Shown piece after piece: positions 1-8,913 of a DNA stretch of 64,000 bases (its first letter is position 1; every line of letters starts with the position of its first letter). The notes under the pieces were generated by a model, which worked only from the letters and a program-made list of their open reading frames with translations, did not search any database and was not told where the DNA came from. The position numbers and the translations under genes were made by a program. The stretch is from Bacteroidales bacterium (GTDB lineage: Bacteria; Bacteroidota; Bacteroidia; Bacteroidales; UBA932). The stretch covers positions 18,710-82,709 of the forward strand of contig SUYR01000012.1 of the NCBI GenBank assembly GCA_015060335.1, written 5' to 3'.

Positions 1-1
1 C

Positions 2-193
2 GACGTAGCCAGATACTTCATCGAATTATGCTCTAAATACGGAGATGGCTGGAAGGAAAATATTGGCAGTCATGACATGAATATGCTGCAGAGTACATTC
101 AATATACGTAAGAAGGAAATCGGAGGCTATATTAACGAAGGAGTACGCAGGATAGTATATGAAAACGGATATTCCATAAAGGCAATCAGATGA
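2..193 (+). CDS. C-terminal fragment of an unidentified protein
   Basis: This frame is open from the window edge to a TGA at 191-193 and gives 63 residues with no start in view. The fragment is mixed charged and aromatic, ending in a basic tail (GYSIKAIR). I do not recognise a family and no membrane segment is visible. Its stop directly abuts the stop codon of recN on the opposite strand, so the two genes converge with no spacer. Confidence 0.55.
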   Translation, partial: DVARYFIELCSKYGDGWKENIGSHDMNMLQSTFNIRKKEIGGYINEGVRRIVYENGYSIKAIR

Positions 194-1864
194 TTACTTG
201 CCTGAAAGAAGAGATTCGGCATTTGCGACTGCGGCTTCCGTGAGTGTAGAGCCACTGAGCATACGTGCGACTTCGAGGACTCTCTGCTTGTCGGAGAGTC
301 TTTCTATTTTTGAAACAGCTCTGGATGAGATAGGATCGATCTCCTTGGAAACAAGATAATGAGCACTGCCCTTTGCAGCTACCTGAGGAAGATGAGTGAT
401 TGCAAAGACCTGCATATATGTACCCATATTACATATCATGGAGCCCATCTTGTCAGCTACACTTCCTGAGACTCCTGTATCGATCTCGTCAAAAATCATG
501 GTAGGCATATCTGCATAACGGGCTCTCATAGCCTTGAGGGCAAGCATTATTCTGGACATTTCTCCGCCCGATGCGCACTTTGACACATCCACAGCGTTCT
601 TTCCTGTCGATGAGAATCTGAAAGATACCGTGTCACTACCTGTCGGACCTACTGGACAGTCAGAGAGGCTGACTTCAAATATAGCAAAAGGAAGCTCAAG
701 ATCTCTTATAGACTGAGTGAGTTCTCCTGCAAATTTGACGGCTGCTTCACAACGTCTCTGATGAAGCATATCTGCCAGATTACCGAGTTCCTTTTCTGTC
801 ATGGAAATCTCAGACTGCAGCTGCATTCTCTTCTCAATCAACGCCGTCGAATCAAAAAGAAGTTCCGAAAGAGAATCCCTTACTGCAATGAGTTCGGATT
901 CATCATGGCACGAGTGTTTCTGCATCAACGAATACAGCAGAGACATCCTGTCCTCCACCGCCTCAAGGCGTTCCGGAGAGACATCTATCCTGGAATTCAA
1001 GGCAGACACTTCCGAATATATATCATCAAGCTCTCTACGACAGCTGTCTATCCTTTCCGAAAGCTCAATTACTGACGGCACATATCTGCTCACTCGAGAA
1101 AGAGCCTTGTCCACTTCCTTGAGGGACGAATCCAATGAGAGCATATCAGAAGACGGAGCGAAAAGCTCTTCGACTGCTGAAAGGGCCGTCTTGATATCCT
1201 CGGCATTTGCAAGCTGTTTCTGCTCCTCCTCCAATTCTTCAAGTTCTCCCACTCTCAAGGATGCTGATTCCAACTGGCGATACTGAGCTTCATTATAGTC
1301 CTGCTCGGCTGAAATACGGGAAATCTTCTGTTCGACATCCTTCAGCTCAGTACGTTGTGCCGCAAGTGTACGCCAAACATCCATGCATTTGCTGCGCAGA
1401 TCTGCATTGCCTGCAAAATAGTCAAGTGTCTCGAGCTGGAAATTCCTGTCAGACAACATAAGTGTCTGATGCTGGGAGTGAATATCGATGAGGCCTGATG
1501 AAATATCCTGCAATACCGTTACAGGAACCGGTGAGTCATTGACAAAGGCTCTTGAACGGCCCGAACGGTTCACAACCCGTCTTATGATAAGATGTCCTCC
1601 ATCCCATTCCACCTCATTTTCTTCCAGAAGCGCTTTTGTCACACCATTGTCCTCTGCCTCAAACTCAGCCTCCACCACGCAATTTTCCGCGCCGTCAGAG
1701 ACCATTGATGCGTCTGCCTTCGCTCCCATAAGCAGAGACAGGGCACCGAGAAGAATTGATTTACCGGCTCCGGTCTGGCCCGTTATAATAATCAGACCCT
1801 CCGGAAAATCAATCTCCAGAGAGTCTATCAAAACGTAATTTCTGACCTGAAGCCGAGACAGCAT
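194..1864 (-). CDS. recN: DNA repair protein RecN
   Basis: RecN is an SMC-like ATPase of the cytoplasm that acts in recombinational repair of double-strand breaks. The 556-residue length is normal. The Walker A motif GQTGAGKS lies at residues 29-36; two long charged helical regions in the middle form the coiled coil; the ABC signature (SGGEMSR) and Walker B (MIFDEIDTGVSG) are near the C-terminus. It is the last gene of the minus-strand run trxB-bamD-rpoZ-recN, 6 nt after the omega gene. No LexA-type operator is apparent, and none would be expected for a gene inside an operon. Confidence 0.97.
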   Translation of the reverse strand: MLSRLQVRNYVLIDSLEIDFPEGLIIITGQTGAGKSILLGALSLLMGAKADASMVSDGAENCVVEAEFEAEDNGVTKALLEENEVEWDGGHLIIRRVVNRSGRSRAFVNDSPVPVTVLQDISSGLIDIHSQHQTLMLSDRNFQLETLDYFAGNADLRSKCMDVWRTLAAQRTELKDVEQKISRISAEQDYNEAQYRQLESASLRVGELEELEEEQKQLANAEDIKTALSAVEELFAPSSDMLSLDSSLKEVDKALSRVSRYVPSVIELSERIDSCRRELDDIYSEVSALNSRIDVSPERLEAVEDRMSLLYSLMQKHSCHDESELIAVRDSLSELLFDSTALIEKRMQLQSEISMTEKELGNLADMLHQRRCEAAVKFAGELTQSIRDLELPFAIFEVSLSDCPVGPTGSDTVSFRFSSTGKNAVDVSKCASGGEMSRIMLALKAMRARYADMPTMIFDEIDTGVSGSVADKMGSMICNMGTYMQVFAITHLPQVAAKGSAHYLVSKEIDPISSRAVSKIERLSDKQRVLEVARMLSGSTLTEAAVANAESLLSGK

Positions 1865-1870
1865 GGCAAA

Positions 1871-2191
1871 TTACTCTTCGTCCTGTTTTGCCATTCTATA
1901 GAATACCTCGCCCTGCTGGAACTCTTCAATAGCTACAAGGCTTGGCTTAGGCTGTCTTTCGTAATATTTTGAGATTTCGATCTGCTCACGATTCTCGAAA
2001 ACCTCTTCCATTGTATCGCGATCGTTCTTGAAATCCTCAAGCTTACGGGTAAGTTCCTTCTTCTCTGCAATCGCAATCTGGTTCGCTCTCTTTGCAAGAA
2101 TCACAACAGTCTCATAGATGTTTCCTGTTGGCTCTGCGAGGTCGCAAAGGTCTCTTGTCTGTGTGTTTGTAGGTGTTTTCTTTGCCATCAT
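1871..2191 (-). CDS. rpoZ: RNA polymerase omega subunit, Bacteroidota Rpb6-like type
   Basis: This 106-residue protein matches the Bacteroidota form of the RNA polymerase omega/Rpb6 subunit, which helps assemble and stabilise core polymerase. The recognisable parts are the central IYETVVILAKRANQI helix and the ENREQIEISKYYE segment towards the end. The gene sits between bamD and recN, a common arrangement in the phylum. Two adjacent Met codons open the frame (2191 and 2188), and either could be the start. There is no strong -7 element directly upstream, so it is probably read from the trxB promoter. Confidence 0.9.
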   Translation of the reverse strand: MMAKKTPTNTQTRDLCDLAEPTGNIYETVVILAKRANQIAIAEKKELTRKLEDFKNDRDTMEEVFENREQIEISKYYERQPKPSLVAIEEFQQGEVFYRMAKQDEE

Positions 2192-2247
2192 TATCTAAAA
2201 TTTATATTTCTCTCTACTTAATTATACCGCCAGTTGCATCACGGGTT

Positions 2248-3135
2248 TCATTTATTTTCATCCTTTTCTGCAACTTTCGACAATTTCTTTCTCTCCTTTG
2301 CAAAATCTTTCTCCGACTTATCTGCATCTTCCGAATCCGCGACATTTCGTCCCAATGCCTTCTGCACCTTGCCATAGACGACATCCAGTTCCTTTCTGTA
2401 ATGCGAGTCAGGAAGTTCTCCGACGAAATTGAAATAGTCGTCAATAAATGTCAGATACCTTTCTCTCTGCTTCTGAGGAACGCTGAGAGCTGCATATTTA
2501 TAAGATGACATCGCAATATAATAAAGTATATCTTCCCTGTAGATATTCTCGGCATCATCCTTCAGAACATTTCTGAATGCAACTCTTGATGCAAGATAGT
2601 CTTCCATCTTATAGTATAGCTTTGCTCCCTCATACGCCTTCTTATCCAGACGTTCTCCAAGTTCTATGAGCATTTCACGGCAAGAAGCGATCTTGTCAGA
2701 CTGAGGATAATCAATTATATACTCAGAAATTGCATTCATCGCCTTATAAGTAGGAGTCTGGTCGAGCTCATATCTCAAAGTCTGAAGATACAGACAGTCC
2801 AGGCGAAGATACCTTGCCTCGGGTGCAAAGGGACTTCTCGGATAGTTTGTGACGAATGTATCGAAATTGGTCTCTGCCGTATAGTAATCCTTGGCATTAT
2901 AATTACTCAGTCCCCAATAATACTTGACTGTATCATCCTTCTCCGTACCTTCCGTAAGCATGGACAGAGACTCAAAAAGCGCAGCAGACTTGGAATATTT
3001 CTTGTTGTTGAAATATTCGAATGCAGCCTTATATTTTGCATCTACATCATTGCTGTTCAAAAGAATCTCATACTGAGACTTGCACGAGCTGAAAGCCAAA
3101 ACCGCCAATAGTGCAAATAGAATTCTATATCTCAT
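2248..3135 (-). CDS. bamD: Outer membrane protein assembly factor BamD
   Basis: BamD is a lipoprotein of the BAM complex that inserts beta-barrel proteins into the outer membrane, working at its periplasmic face. A signal peptide ends in the lipobox FSSC near residue 18. The rest is predicted helical tetratricopeptide repeats, with motifs such as AAFEYFNNKKYSKSAALFE and KYYWGLSNYNAKDYYTAE. The C-terminal 40 residues are very rich in Lys, Asp and Glu. The 295-residue length fits the family. It starts 10 nt after trxB and is followed by the omega gene. Confidence 0.93.
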   Translation of the reverse strand: MRYRILFALLAVLAFSSCKSQYEILLNSNDVDAKYKAAFEYFNNKKYSKSAALFESLSMLTEGTEKDDTVKYYWGLSNYNAKDYYTAETNFDTFVTNYPRSPFAPEARYLRLDCLYLQTLRYELDQTPTYKAMNAISEYIIDYPQSDKIASCREMLIELGERLDKKAYEGAKLYYKMEDYLASRVAFRNVLKDDAENIYREDILYYIAMSSYKYAALSVPQKQRERYLTFIDDYFNFVGELPDSHYRKELDVVYGKVQKALGRNVADSEDADKSEKDFAKERKKLSKVAEKDENK

Positions 3136-3145
3136 CTCGAATAAA

Positions 3146-4069
3146 TTATTTCATCTTTAGGAATTTCTCCACATCCAGAGCGGCACGACAGCCTGAGGCC
3201 GCAGCCGTAATAGCCTGCCTGTAGACAGGATCCTGAACATCGCCTGCTGCAAATACTCCCTCCACATTAGTCTTGGACGACTTGCCGTCAGTGATGATAT
3301 ACCCATCTTTATCCACAGCCACCCATTGGCTGAAAAGTTCGGAATTAGGATGATGACCTATTGCCAGGAAGAATCCGTCAACAGCTATATCGAAGACCTC
3401 ACCGTCCTTTCTCAAGAGTCTCGCACCTGTAACGCCATATTCATCACCGAGGACCTCCTGGGTGTTGCAGTTCCAGAGTATCTCGATATTCTCTGTACTT
3501 CTGACGCGCTCCTGCATAGCCTCTGACGCTCTCAGGACGTCCCTTCTAACTATCATATAGACCTTCTTGCAGAGTCCGGCAAGATATGTAGCCTCTTCGC
3601 AGGCAGTATCTCCGCCGCCTACCACAGCCACAGACTTCTTTCTATAGAAGAATCCGTCACACGTAGCACAGGCAGAGACTCCAAGACCTCTGTATTTTAC
3701 CTCAGACGGAAGGCCGAGATATTTTGCGGTTGCCCCTGTTGCAATTACAAGAGTTTCAGCCTCGATTTCCTTCTCTGCGTCAATGACCACCTTGAAAGGT
3801 CTTTCTGAAAGATCCACAGAAGTGACAGCACCCATACGTATGTCGGCTCCTAACCTTACAGCCTGAGCTCTCATCTGAGCCATGAGCTCGCTTCCTCCAA
3901 TACCGTTCTCAAATCCCGGATAGTTCTCTATATCTGTTGTTGTTGTCAATTGACCACCAGGCTGAACACCTTCATACAAAACAGACCCGACATCCGCTCT
4001 TGAAGCGTATATCGCAGCCGTATAACCAGCCGGACCACCTCCGACAATAAGACACTGTACTTTCTCCAT
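3146..4069 (-). CDS. trxB: Thioredoxin-disulfide reductase
   Basis: This flavoprotein passes electrons from NADPH to thioredoxin in the cytoplasm. The FAD-binding GGGPAGYTAA is near the N-terminus, the redox-active CATC is at residues 134-137, the NADPH-binding GGGDTACEEA follows, and the C-terminal FAD motif GVFAAGDV is present. The 307-residue length is standard for the low-molecular-weight class. It is the first gene of the trxB-bamD-rpoZ-recN run and has its own -7 element TATATTTG at 4126-4119. Confidence 0.97.
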   Translation of the reverse strand: MEKVQCLIVGGGPAGYTAAIYASRADVGSVLYEGVQPGGQLTTTTDIENYPGFENGIGGSELMAQMRAQAVRLGADIRMGAVTSVDLSERPFKVVIDAEKEIEAETLVIATGATAKYLGLPSEVKYRGLGVSACATCDGFFYRKKSVAVVGGGDTACEEATYLAGLCKKVYMIVRRDVLRASEAMQERVRSTENIEILWNCNTQEVLGDEYGVTGARLLRKDGEVFDIAVDGFFLAIGHHPNSELFSQWVAVDKDGYIITDGKSSKTNVEGVFAAGDVQDPVYRQAITAAASGCRAALDVEKFLKMK

Positions 4070-4118
4070 AATAACTTCCTAATTATATCCTGCCTGAAAA
4101 CACGAGACAAGCAACCTG

Positions 4119-4126
4119 CAAATATA
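4119..4126 (-). promoter_or_regulatory. -7 promoter element for trxB
   Basis: TATATTTG on the minus strand matches the Bacteroidota housekeeping -7 consensus TAnnTTTG and ends 49 nt before the trxB ATG. Confidence 0.6.
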
Positions 4127-4135
4127 ATGCTTTTT

Positions 4136-4981
4136 TCAGACTTTCATAAGATGATCCTTCGCCATTCTGTAAATCCATCCCAAAAGACAGTCAGGGAGGA
4201 TTATTATTATCGGCAGGAATATCTTGTTCAGAAGACCAGGCATGGTGCCTCTGCATCTCCAGAATGTTGCCCGGAGCGCTCTTCTGACGGCTTTTTCAGG
4301 ACTTATCATCACAGTAAGGGCACGTGCAAGCTTCTTCAGGCTTGGCTTGATCCCGATAAGAGGAGTATCTACAGCACCGAAATATGCATTTGTGACACTT
4401 ACTCCAGTCCTCTGACATTCTATTCTCAATTCTCTTGAATAATCTCTGACGAAACGCTTGGTACTGCCATACATTCCGATTCCAGGCCAGTTCATCCACG
4501 CTGCAAGCGAAGAAATATTGAGGATATAGCCACACTTTCTTTCCTTCATCGCACCCACATATTTACGGCAGAGCATCAGAGGTGTATTCATATGCACCAT
4601 CATTATTATTTTCAGCATCCTCTCAGATGTCCTGTCTATAGCCTGGCAATACATCACTCCGGCATTGTTCACAAGCACTTCCACCTCACATCCTTCAGCC
4701 TGCGTAATATCATAAATCCTGTCTGCAGCATCAGCCACAGAAAGATCCTGAACTATAGGAAGAATCTTCAGATCCTGCTTACTGCCTGCAGGCACCTTAT
4801 CCGACGAATTGACCGCCGCCTTGACAAACTCTTCTGTCTCGAGAAGACCGGTCCTGTTTATATCGACCAGAACCACATTATAGCCCTTCAGAGCAAGCTC
4901 CTTTGAATAGATCCTGCCCATTCCGGAAGCTGCTCCGGTAACCAAGGCATATCGCCTGTATCCCTTAAAAACATTTCCCAT
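4136..4981 (-). CDS. Short-chain dehydrogenase/reductase family protein
   Basis: This is a classical SDR oxidoreductase of about 281 residues, using NAD(P)H on an unknown carbonyl or hydroxyl substrate. TGAASGMG at residues 15-22 is the dinucleotide-binding loop, NNAG follows in the middle, and YGSTK is the catalytic YxxxK. The C-terminus has a hydrophobic stretch (FLPIIIILPDCLLGWIY) that may associate with the membrane. I start it at the ATG at 4981, because the upstream TTG at 4993 lies before the folded domain and a -7 element sits at 5015-5008. It diverges from the Fur-family gene. Confidence 0.88.
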   Translation of the reverse strand: MGNVFKGYRRYALVTGAASGMGRIYSKELALKGYNVVLVDINRTGLLETEEFVKAAVNSSDKVPAGSKQDLKILPIVQDLSVADAADRIYDITQAEGCEVEVLVNNAGVMYCQAIDRTSERMLKIIMMVHMNTPLMLCRKYVGAMKERKCGYILNISSLAAWMNWPGIGMYGSTKRFVRDYSRELRIECQRTGVSVTNAYFGAVDTPLIGIKPSLKKLARALTVMISPEKAVRRALRATFWRCRGTMPGLLNKIFLPIIIILPDCLLGWIYRMAKDHLMKV

Positions 4982-5007
4982 ATCTTTGTGCAATTCAAAA
5001 AACAGCG

Positions 5008-5015
5008 CAAAGATA
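5008..5015 (-). promoter_or_regulatory. -7 promoter element for the SDR gene
   Basis: TATCTTTG on the minus strand ends 26 nt before the SDR ATG at 4981. It lies between the SDR gene and the inverted repeat at 5028-5059, so one regulator could affect both divergent genes. Confidence 0.6.
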
Positions 5016-5027
5016 TTAAAAATATCG

Positions 5028-5059
5028 CATATTTGGAATTTTGAATTATTCTAAATATC
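5028..5059. promoter_or_regulatory. Putative Fur/PerR-type operator
   Basis: The arms 5028-5039 (CATATTTGGAAT) and 5048-5059 (ATTCTAAATATC) are inverted repeats matching at 10 of 12 positions around an 8-nt spacer. The right arm overlaps the -7 element of the Fur-family gene at 5056-5063. AT-rich palindromes of this kind in front of a Fur-family gene usually mean autoregulation. That assignment is inferred from position. Confidence 0.55.
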
Positions 5060-5063
5060 TTTG
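5056..5063 (+). promoter_or_regulatory. -7 promoter element for the Fur-family gene
   Basis: TATCTTTG ends only 4 nt before the ATG at 5068. If this element is used, the mRNA has little or no leader. Confidence 0.6.
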
Positions 5064-5067
5064 TAGC

Positions 5068-5517
5068 ATGAATACACACAAATGCCCTACTTTGGAAGAA
5101 TTCAAGGAAATTCTCAAGAAACATTCGCTGAAGGCGACTCCTCAGAGACTTGCTGTCCACGAGGCCATGATTGAACTCGGTCATGCCTCAGCAGACATGG
5201 TTACAGAAAAAATCAAAGCCAAAGAGACCGCAAAAGTCACTCTGGCTTCGGTTTATAATATTCTGACGCATATGGCCATGCTCAAAGTCTATAGCTACAG
5301 GCTGAGCGCCAACAACAAGATGTATTTCGATGTCAACACATTCAAGCACATCCATCTGTACGACCATGAGAACCATATTTTCAAGGATGTGGTCGATGAT
5401 GACCTCATTGCCCTGATAGAGTCTCATCTGATGCGCAAGAAAATCAAAGGATACAAGATCGAGGGTGTCGATATCCAGATTGTTGCACATCCTACAAAGA
5501 AGAAGTACCTCGTCTAG
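5068..5517 (+). CDS. Fur-family transcriptional regulator (PerR-like)
   Basis: This is a metal- or peroxide-responsive DNA-binding repressor of 149 residues. The N-terminal winged helix is recognisable from LKKHSLKATPQRLAVHEAM and VTLASVYNILTHM, and a His-rich C-terminal half (KHIHLYDHENHIFKDV) carries the presumed regulatory metal site. It has no CxxC pairs, so the structural zinc site of many Fur and PerR proteins is missing; the only Cys is at position 6. The start is the ATG at 5068, because the in-frame TTG at 5041 lies inside the operator. Its 3' end overlaps the convergent cstA gene by 26 nt. Confidence 0.88.
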   Translation: MNTHKCPTLEEFKEILKKHSLKATPQRLAVHEAMIELGHASADMVTEKIKAKETAKVTLASVYNILTHMAMLKVYSYRLSANNKMYFDVNTFKHIHLYDHENHIFKDVVDDDLIALIESHLMRKKIKGYKIEGVDIQIVAHPTKKKYLV

Positions 5518-6961
5518 TTCCCTTGATTATACAGAATACAAACAAAGCGATAGCTGTCACGATTCCTGTCACATATCCGACAATCGGAGCAAGTCCGAAG
5601 CCAAGAGGAGCGACCAGGATGAAACATACACAGATGAAAGTCAGGAAAGCTGCTGGAATTGAACACATCCAATGCGGCTTTCCTTTATTTATGAGGTAGG
5701 CAGATGCTGTCCACATGACAATGGCAGCCAGCACCTGATTAGCAATGCCAAGATAGCTCCATGCAGTAGAGAAATCAACCTTGCAGAACATGAATGCGAC
5801 AGCAAATATCGGGAGACAGATCACAAGACGCTTTACGACAGGCTTCTGGTCATATTTCAACATATCTGCCAAAGAAAGTCTCAGGCTTCTGAATGCCGTA
5901 TCACCTGATGTAATCGGACAGATAACTACTCCAAGAATGGCAACCACCGCTCCCACCTTGCCAAGCCAGCTCTTACATATCATATCTACAAGATCCGCTG
6001 CCTGAGCATTTCTGACGATTACTCCGTTGATTTCAGTACCTACTGAGGTCATTGCGTTATTGAGTCCTTCAGGACCGCCGCAATATGCGATTGCTGCAGA
6101 TGCCCATATCATAGCTACAATACCTTCAGCGATCATCGCGCCATAAAATACAGGACGGGCATATTTCTCATTCTTGAGACAGCGTGCCATCATAGGAGAC
6201 TGCGTGGCATGGAATCCGGAAATAGCACCACATGAAATGACGATGAACATCATCGGAAAAATAAGATTCTGTTCAGGATTCGAGTGCCAGTTCTTCAACA
6301 CAGACGGAGTGAGCTCCAACATCTCGTGAGTACCGTTGATATCTCCGACCACAAGCATGACACCAACTCCAAAAGCCATGAAAAGAAGTGTGGCGCCCAT
6401 GAACGGATAAATCGAGCCGATGATCTTGTCAATCGGCAGGAGTGTTGCAATTATATAATATCCGAATATCACATAAAGCCATATCTCTTTGCTCACACCT
6501 GTCAGATTCTGCATCAGTCCGGACGGGCCTATGACAAATGAGACTCCGACAGCAATCAGAAGGAATATCACTACGATGTTCAGAAATACCTTCATTCCGT
6601 TGCCAAGATATTTTGCCGTCAGCTCCGGCATATTGACACCACCGTTTCTCAAAGACATCATACCGGCGAAGAAATCATGTACGGCTCCCATGAAAATACA
6701 GCCTACCACAATCCATATATAGGCTGCAGGTCCGAAAGCAGCACCTGAAACAGCACCGAAAATCGGACCGAGGCCGGCAATATTCAGAAACTGGATTACA
6801 AAGACCTTCCATGTAGGCATGGGTGTAAAGTCCACACCATCAGCGAGTTCATAAGCAGGGGTCTTTCTTGAGGGATCTACATCAAGATATTTACCGACAA
6901 GTTTGCCATAGAGGAAATATCCTGCTACAAGCAATAGAATAGATACTATAAATGTAATCAT
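5492..6961 (-). CDS. cstA: CstA-family carbon starvation protein / transporter
   Basis: This polytopic inner-membrane protein of 489 residues has more than ten hydrophobic segments and belongs to the CstA family, whose characterised members import peptides or pyruvate. Typical regions are FLNIAGLGPIFGAVSGAAFG near the N-terminus and GFHATQSPMMARC in the middle. It is shorter than E. coli CstA (about 700 residues), as short family members in this phylum often are. The product is Ala- and Gly-rich and the gene is read alone from a -7 element at 6988-6981. The substrate is not determinable here. Confidence 0.9.
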   Translation of the reverse strand: MITFIVSILLLVAGYFLYGKLVGKYLDVDPSRKTPAYELADGVDFTPMPTWKVFVIQFLNIAGLGPIFGAVSGAAFGPAAYIWIVVGCIFMGAVHDFFAGMMSLRNGGVNMPELTAKYLGNGMKVFLNIVVIFLLIAVGVSFVIGPSGLMQNLTGVSKEIWLYVIFGYYIIATLLPIDKIIGSIYPFMGATLLFMAFGVGVMLVVGDINGTHEMLELTPSVLKNWHSNPEQNLIFPMMFIVISCGAISGFHATQSPMMARCLKNEKYARPVFYGAMIAEGIVAMIWASAAIAYCGGPEGLNNAMTSVGTEINGVIVRNAQAADLVDMICKSWLGKVGAVVAILGVVICPITSGDTAFRSLRLSLADMLKYDQKPVVKRLVICLPIFAVAFMFCKVDFSTAWSYLGIANQVLAAIVMWTASAYLINKGKPHWMCSIPAAFLTFICVCFILVAPLGFGLAPIVGYVTGIVTAIALFVFCIIKGTRRGTSSL

Positions 6962-6980
6962 AGATTAATTTTTGTGACAT

Positions 6981-6988
6981 CAAATGTA
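6981..6988 (-). promoter_or_regulatory. -7 promoter element for cstA
   Basis: TACATTTG on the minus strand fits TAnnTTTG and ends 19 nt before the cstA ATG. Confidence 0.6.
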
Positions 6989-7066
6989 CCATGTTTAGAG
7001 TTCAAATGCAACAATTCACTCAAAAATCGCATCTTGATGTGGATTATAAGAATGTAAAACGTTATT

Positions 7067-7825
7067 ATGAAGAAAATACTTGCATACACTATTGCTCTCG
7101 GCATAATTACCCTCCTTTCAGTGACCTCGTGTAAGAAAGATGAGACAATCTGCTACAACAATGTCACAATGGGAAATGTTGACGGAGAGACAATCATCAG
7201 CGACCAGGGAAACACCTTCGACATTGCTGAGTCCCCGTTCAAGATCAATCTCAATGACTACGAATACGGAAGAGTCATGATGGCATGTGATGTCCTCCGA
7301 CAGACATCAGACTCAAGATACGACATCAGGATTCTCGGCATAACGTCAGTACTTACCAAAGACGCTGTCAAGGCAAGTACAATCACCGATCCGGAATCCG
7401 AACTTGCTGTTGAGGATGCAATCATAATAAGGGAAATGTGGTATGGCGGAGGTTATCTCAACATGCTCATCGAGTTTGCCCAGAAGAAAGACAGTCAGAC
7501 AAAGCATTTCATAAATCTCATTCATGAAGACACTGCGGAAGGAGACGGTTACACCTTCACACTTCGTCACAATGCATATGGAGAAGTTCCTGTAGCCAAT
7601 GAAGTCTTTGTGAGTTCAGCAGGATATGTAAGTTTCCCTATTGCTGACATCATAGAAGGCGACGAAGCCAACCTGACCATAAAATGGAAATCCCATAAGT
7701 ATCATAACGGTGAGTACGACCTTTATGAGAAGGAGGATATCAAGGAAGATTGCAAATGGAAAAGAACGGGATATGAGCACAAATCAAGAGAGCTCAAGAG
7801 TGCTGCTACTTTCCGTGCCAGATAA
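7067..7825 (+). CDS. NigD-like putative lipoprotein
   Basis: This 252-residue protein begins with a signal peptide and a lipobox (SVTSC, Cys at about residue 22), so it should be anchored to a membrane facing the periplasm or outside. The order of a beta-rich N-terminal part (VDGETIISDQGNTF, RYDIRILGITSVLT) and a second beta domain (YTFTLRHNAYGEV) resembles the NigD-like proteins of Bacteroidales, which have an N-terminal OB-like fold and a C-terminal beta-sandwich. The family has no established biochemical role. The gene stands alone and ends 4 nt from the convergent nuclease gene. Confidence 0.6.
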   Translation: MKKILAYTIALGIITLLSVTSCKKDETICYNNVTMGNVDGETIISDQGNTFDIAESPFKINLNDYEYGRVMMACDVLRQTSDSRYDIRILGITSVLTKDAVKASTITDPESELAVEDAIIIREMWYGGGYLNMLIEFAQKKDSQTKHFINLIHEDTAEGDGYTFTLRHNAYGEVPVANEVFVSSAGYVSFPIADIIEGDEANLTIKWKSHKYHNGEYDLYEKEDIKEDCKWKRTGYEHKSRELKSAATFRAR

Positions 7826-7829
7826 ACAA

Positions 7830-8774
7830 CTAAAACACCGTGAATGCCTGCCAGGACCCGTTGGTCTCGGCAGGTTTTTCCTTATCATCAGTCAGATTGA
7901 CAAAGAAGTCAAAACCAGTCCATTCTTCTATCTGGTCTACTGATACGGCGAACTCAGTATAGTCATGTCCCTTGAGATCCTTATGTGGAAGCCAGAATCC
8001 TATAGAGCATGCTTCCGATATGCTCTTTTCCCCTCTCCTGACCTTCAGAGCCACCTTCCAATAATAATTCGGCACAGGCAGTACCCTTCCGTCGTTCTTG
8101 TTGGTTATGCTAAGAGCCGCAAGATTTTCATTGATCTTACGGAAAGACGCCCCTGTAACTATATATAAGGTATCATCCTGAGGGATCACCTCCCGCAGGG
8201 CTTCCTCAAGCTTTGCCCACACTCCCCCATTGAATCCGTTCTGAATCTGCGGAGTCATATTTGTCGAATAATAAGTCTGAGCCTGCATCTGAGGCACTGC
8301 ATTGCGATCCGCATTCGGAATATGATGCCCCCTTGCATAAAAGTTCTTGGGATAGTTCACCGTAGGTACGCTGGCGCCATATCCACTTTTCACGCTGGTC
8401 TGCACATCTTCCGGAAGTTTCGGATCATATCCCCAGATTTCCTCCCTGCCGGTAGTGGTATGAGAATGGCACAACGGGTATGCCACCCAATAAGATGTAT
8501 ATGTATCCTCGTCATACAGAACAGTATAATTACGCTGAAGTCTTCCTTCCATTTCCGCATAATGAGTAAGGCAATGTTCTGCTTCACTTCGCCACTCCCC
8601 AGGCAATTCAAGCCAAGAGACACCATCAAGGCAAGTAGCTGCAGGAGTCTCCGTCTGCTGCGAGGTGACAGGAAGTTTCCTCACCGGACCGCAGCCCCAT
8701 ATAAGATAAAGGGCAGCGAGAACGATAACAGAAACCGACAATATAATCAGGATTATTTTTACTGGTTTTCTCAT
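7830..8774 (-). CDS. DNA/RNA non-specific endonuclease, membrane-anchored or secreted
   Basis: This protein of 314 residues has an N-terminal hydrophobic segment (residues 7-25) that can act as a signal anchor or signal peptide, so the catalytic domain should lie outside the cytoplasm. The NUC-family site is visible as RGHHIPNADR (a form of the DRGH motif carrying the catalytic His) and the downstream NGFNGGVWAKLEE helix with the metal-binding Asn. Such enzymes cut single- or double-stranded nucleic acid with a His-Me finger. The gene is monocistronic with a -7 element at 8802-8795. Confidence 0.88.
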   Translation of the reverse strand: MRKPVKIILIILSVSVIVLAALYLIWGCGPVRKLPVTSQQTETPAATCLDGVSWLELPGEWRSEAEHCLTHYAEMEGRLQRNYTVLYDEDTYTSYWVAYPLCHSHTTTGREEIWGYDPKLPEDVQTSVKSGYGASVPTVNYPKNFYARGHHIPNADRNAVPQMQAQTYYSTNMTPQIQNGFNGGVWAKLEEALREVIPQDDTLYIVTGASFRKINENLAALSITNKNDGRVLPVPNYYWKVALKVRRGEKSISEACSIGFWLPHKDLKGHDYTEFAVSVDQIEEWTGFDFFVNLTDDKEKPAETNGSWQAFTVF

Positions 8775-8794
8775 ATTTCATCATATAACAGGGT

Positions 8795-8802
8795 CAAAGT
8801 TA
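8795..8802 (-). promoter_or_regulatory. -7 promoter element for the nuclease gene
   Basis: TAACTTTG on the minus strand fits TAnnTTTG and ends 20 nt before the nuclease ATG. Confidence 0.6.
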
Positions 8803-8885
8803 TTAAAAGTGGTACAATTTTTCAGTCAATCCGCTAAAAACATCGAAAGTTTATTTCAAAATATTGCAGTTTAGAAATTTTTACT

Positions 8886-8893
8886 TATCTTTG
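8886..8893 (+). promoter_or_regulatory. -7 promoter element for tRNA-His
   Basis: TATCTTTG ends 20 nt before the mature 5' end of the tRNA. Confidence 0.65.
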
Positions 8894-8913
8894 CAGTCCT
8901 TAAAACCAACATG

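Noticed and set aside
7830..7890. CCTGCC...GGCAGG hairpin at the end of the nuclease gene as another palindrome-family copy
   Set aside because: It lies within coding sequence and lacks the CGATTCCCC core and the fixed 108-bp length. It may at most help termination of the convergent gene.
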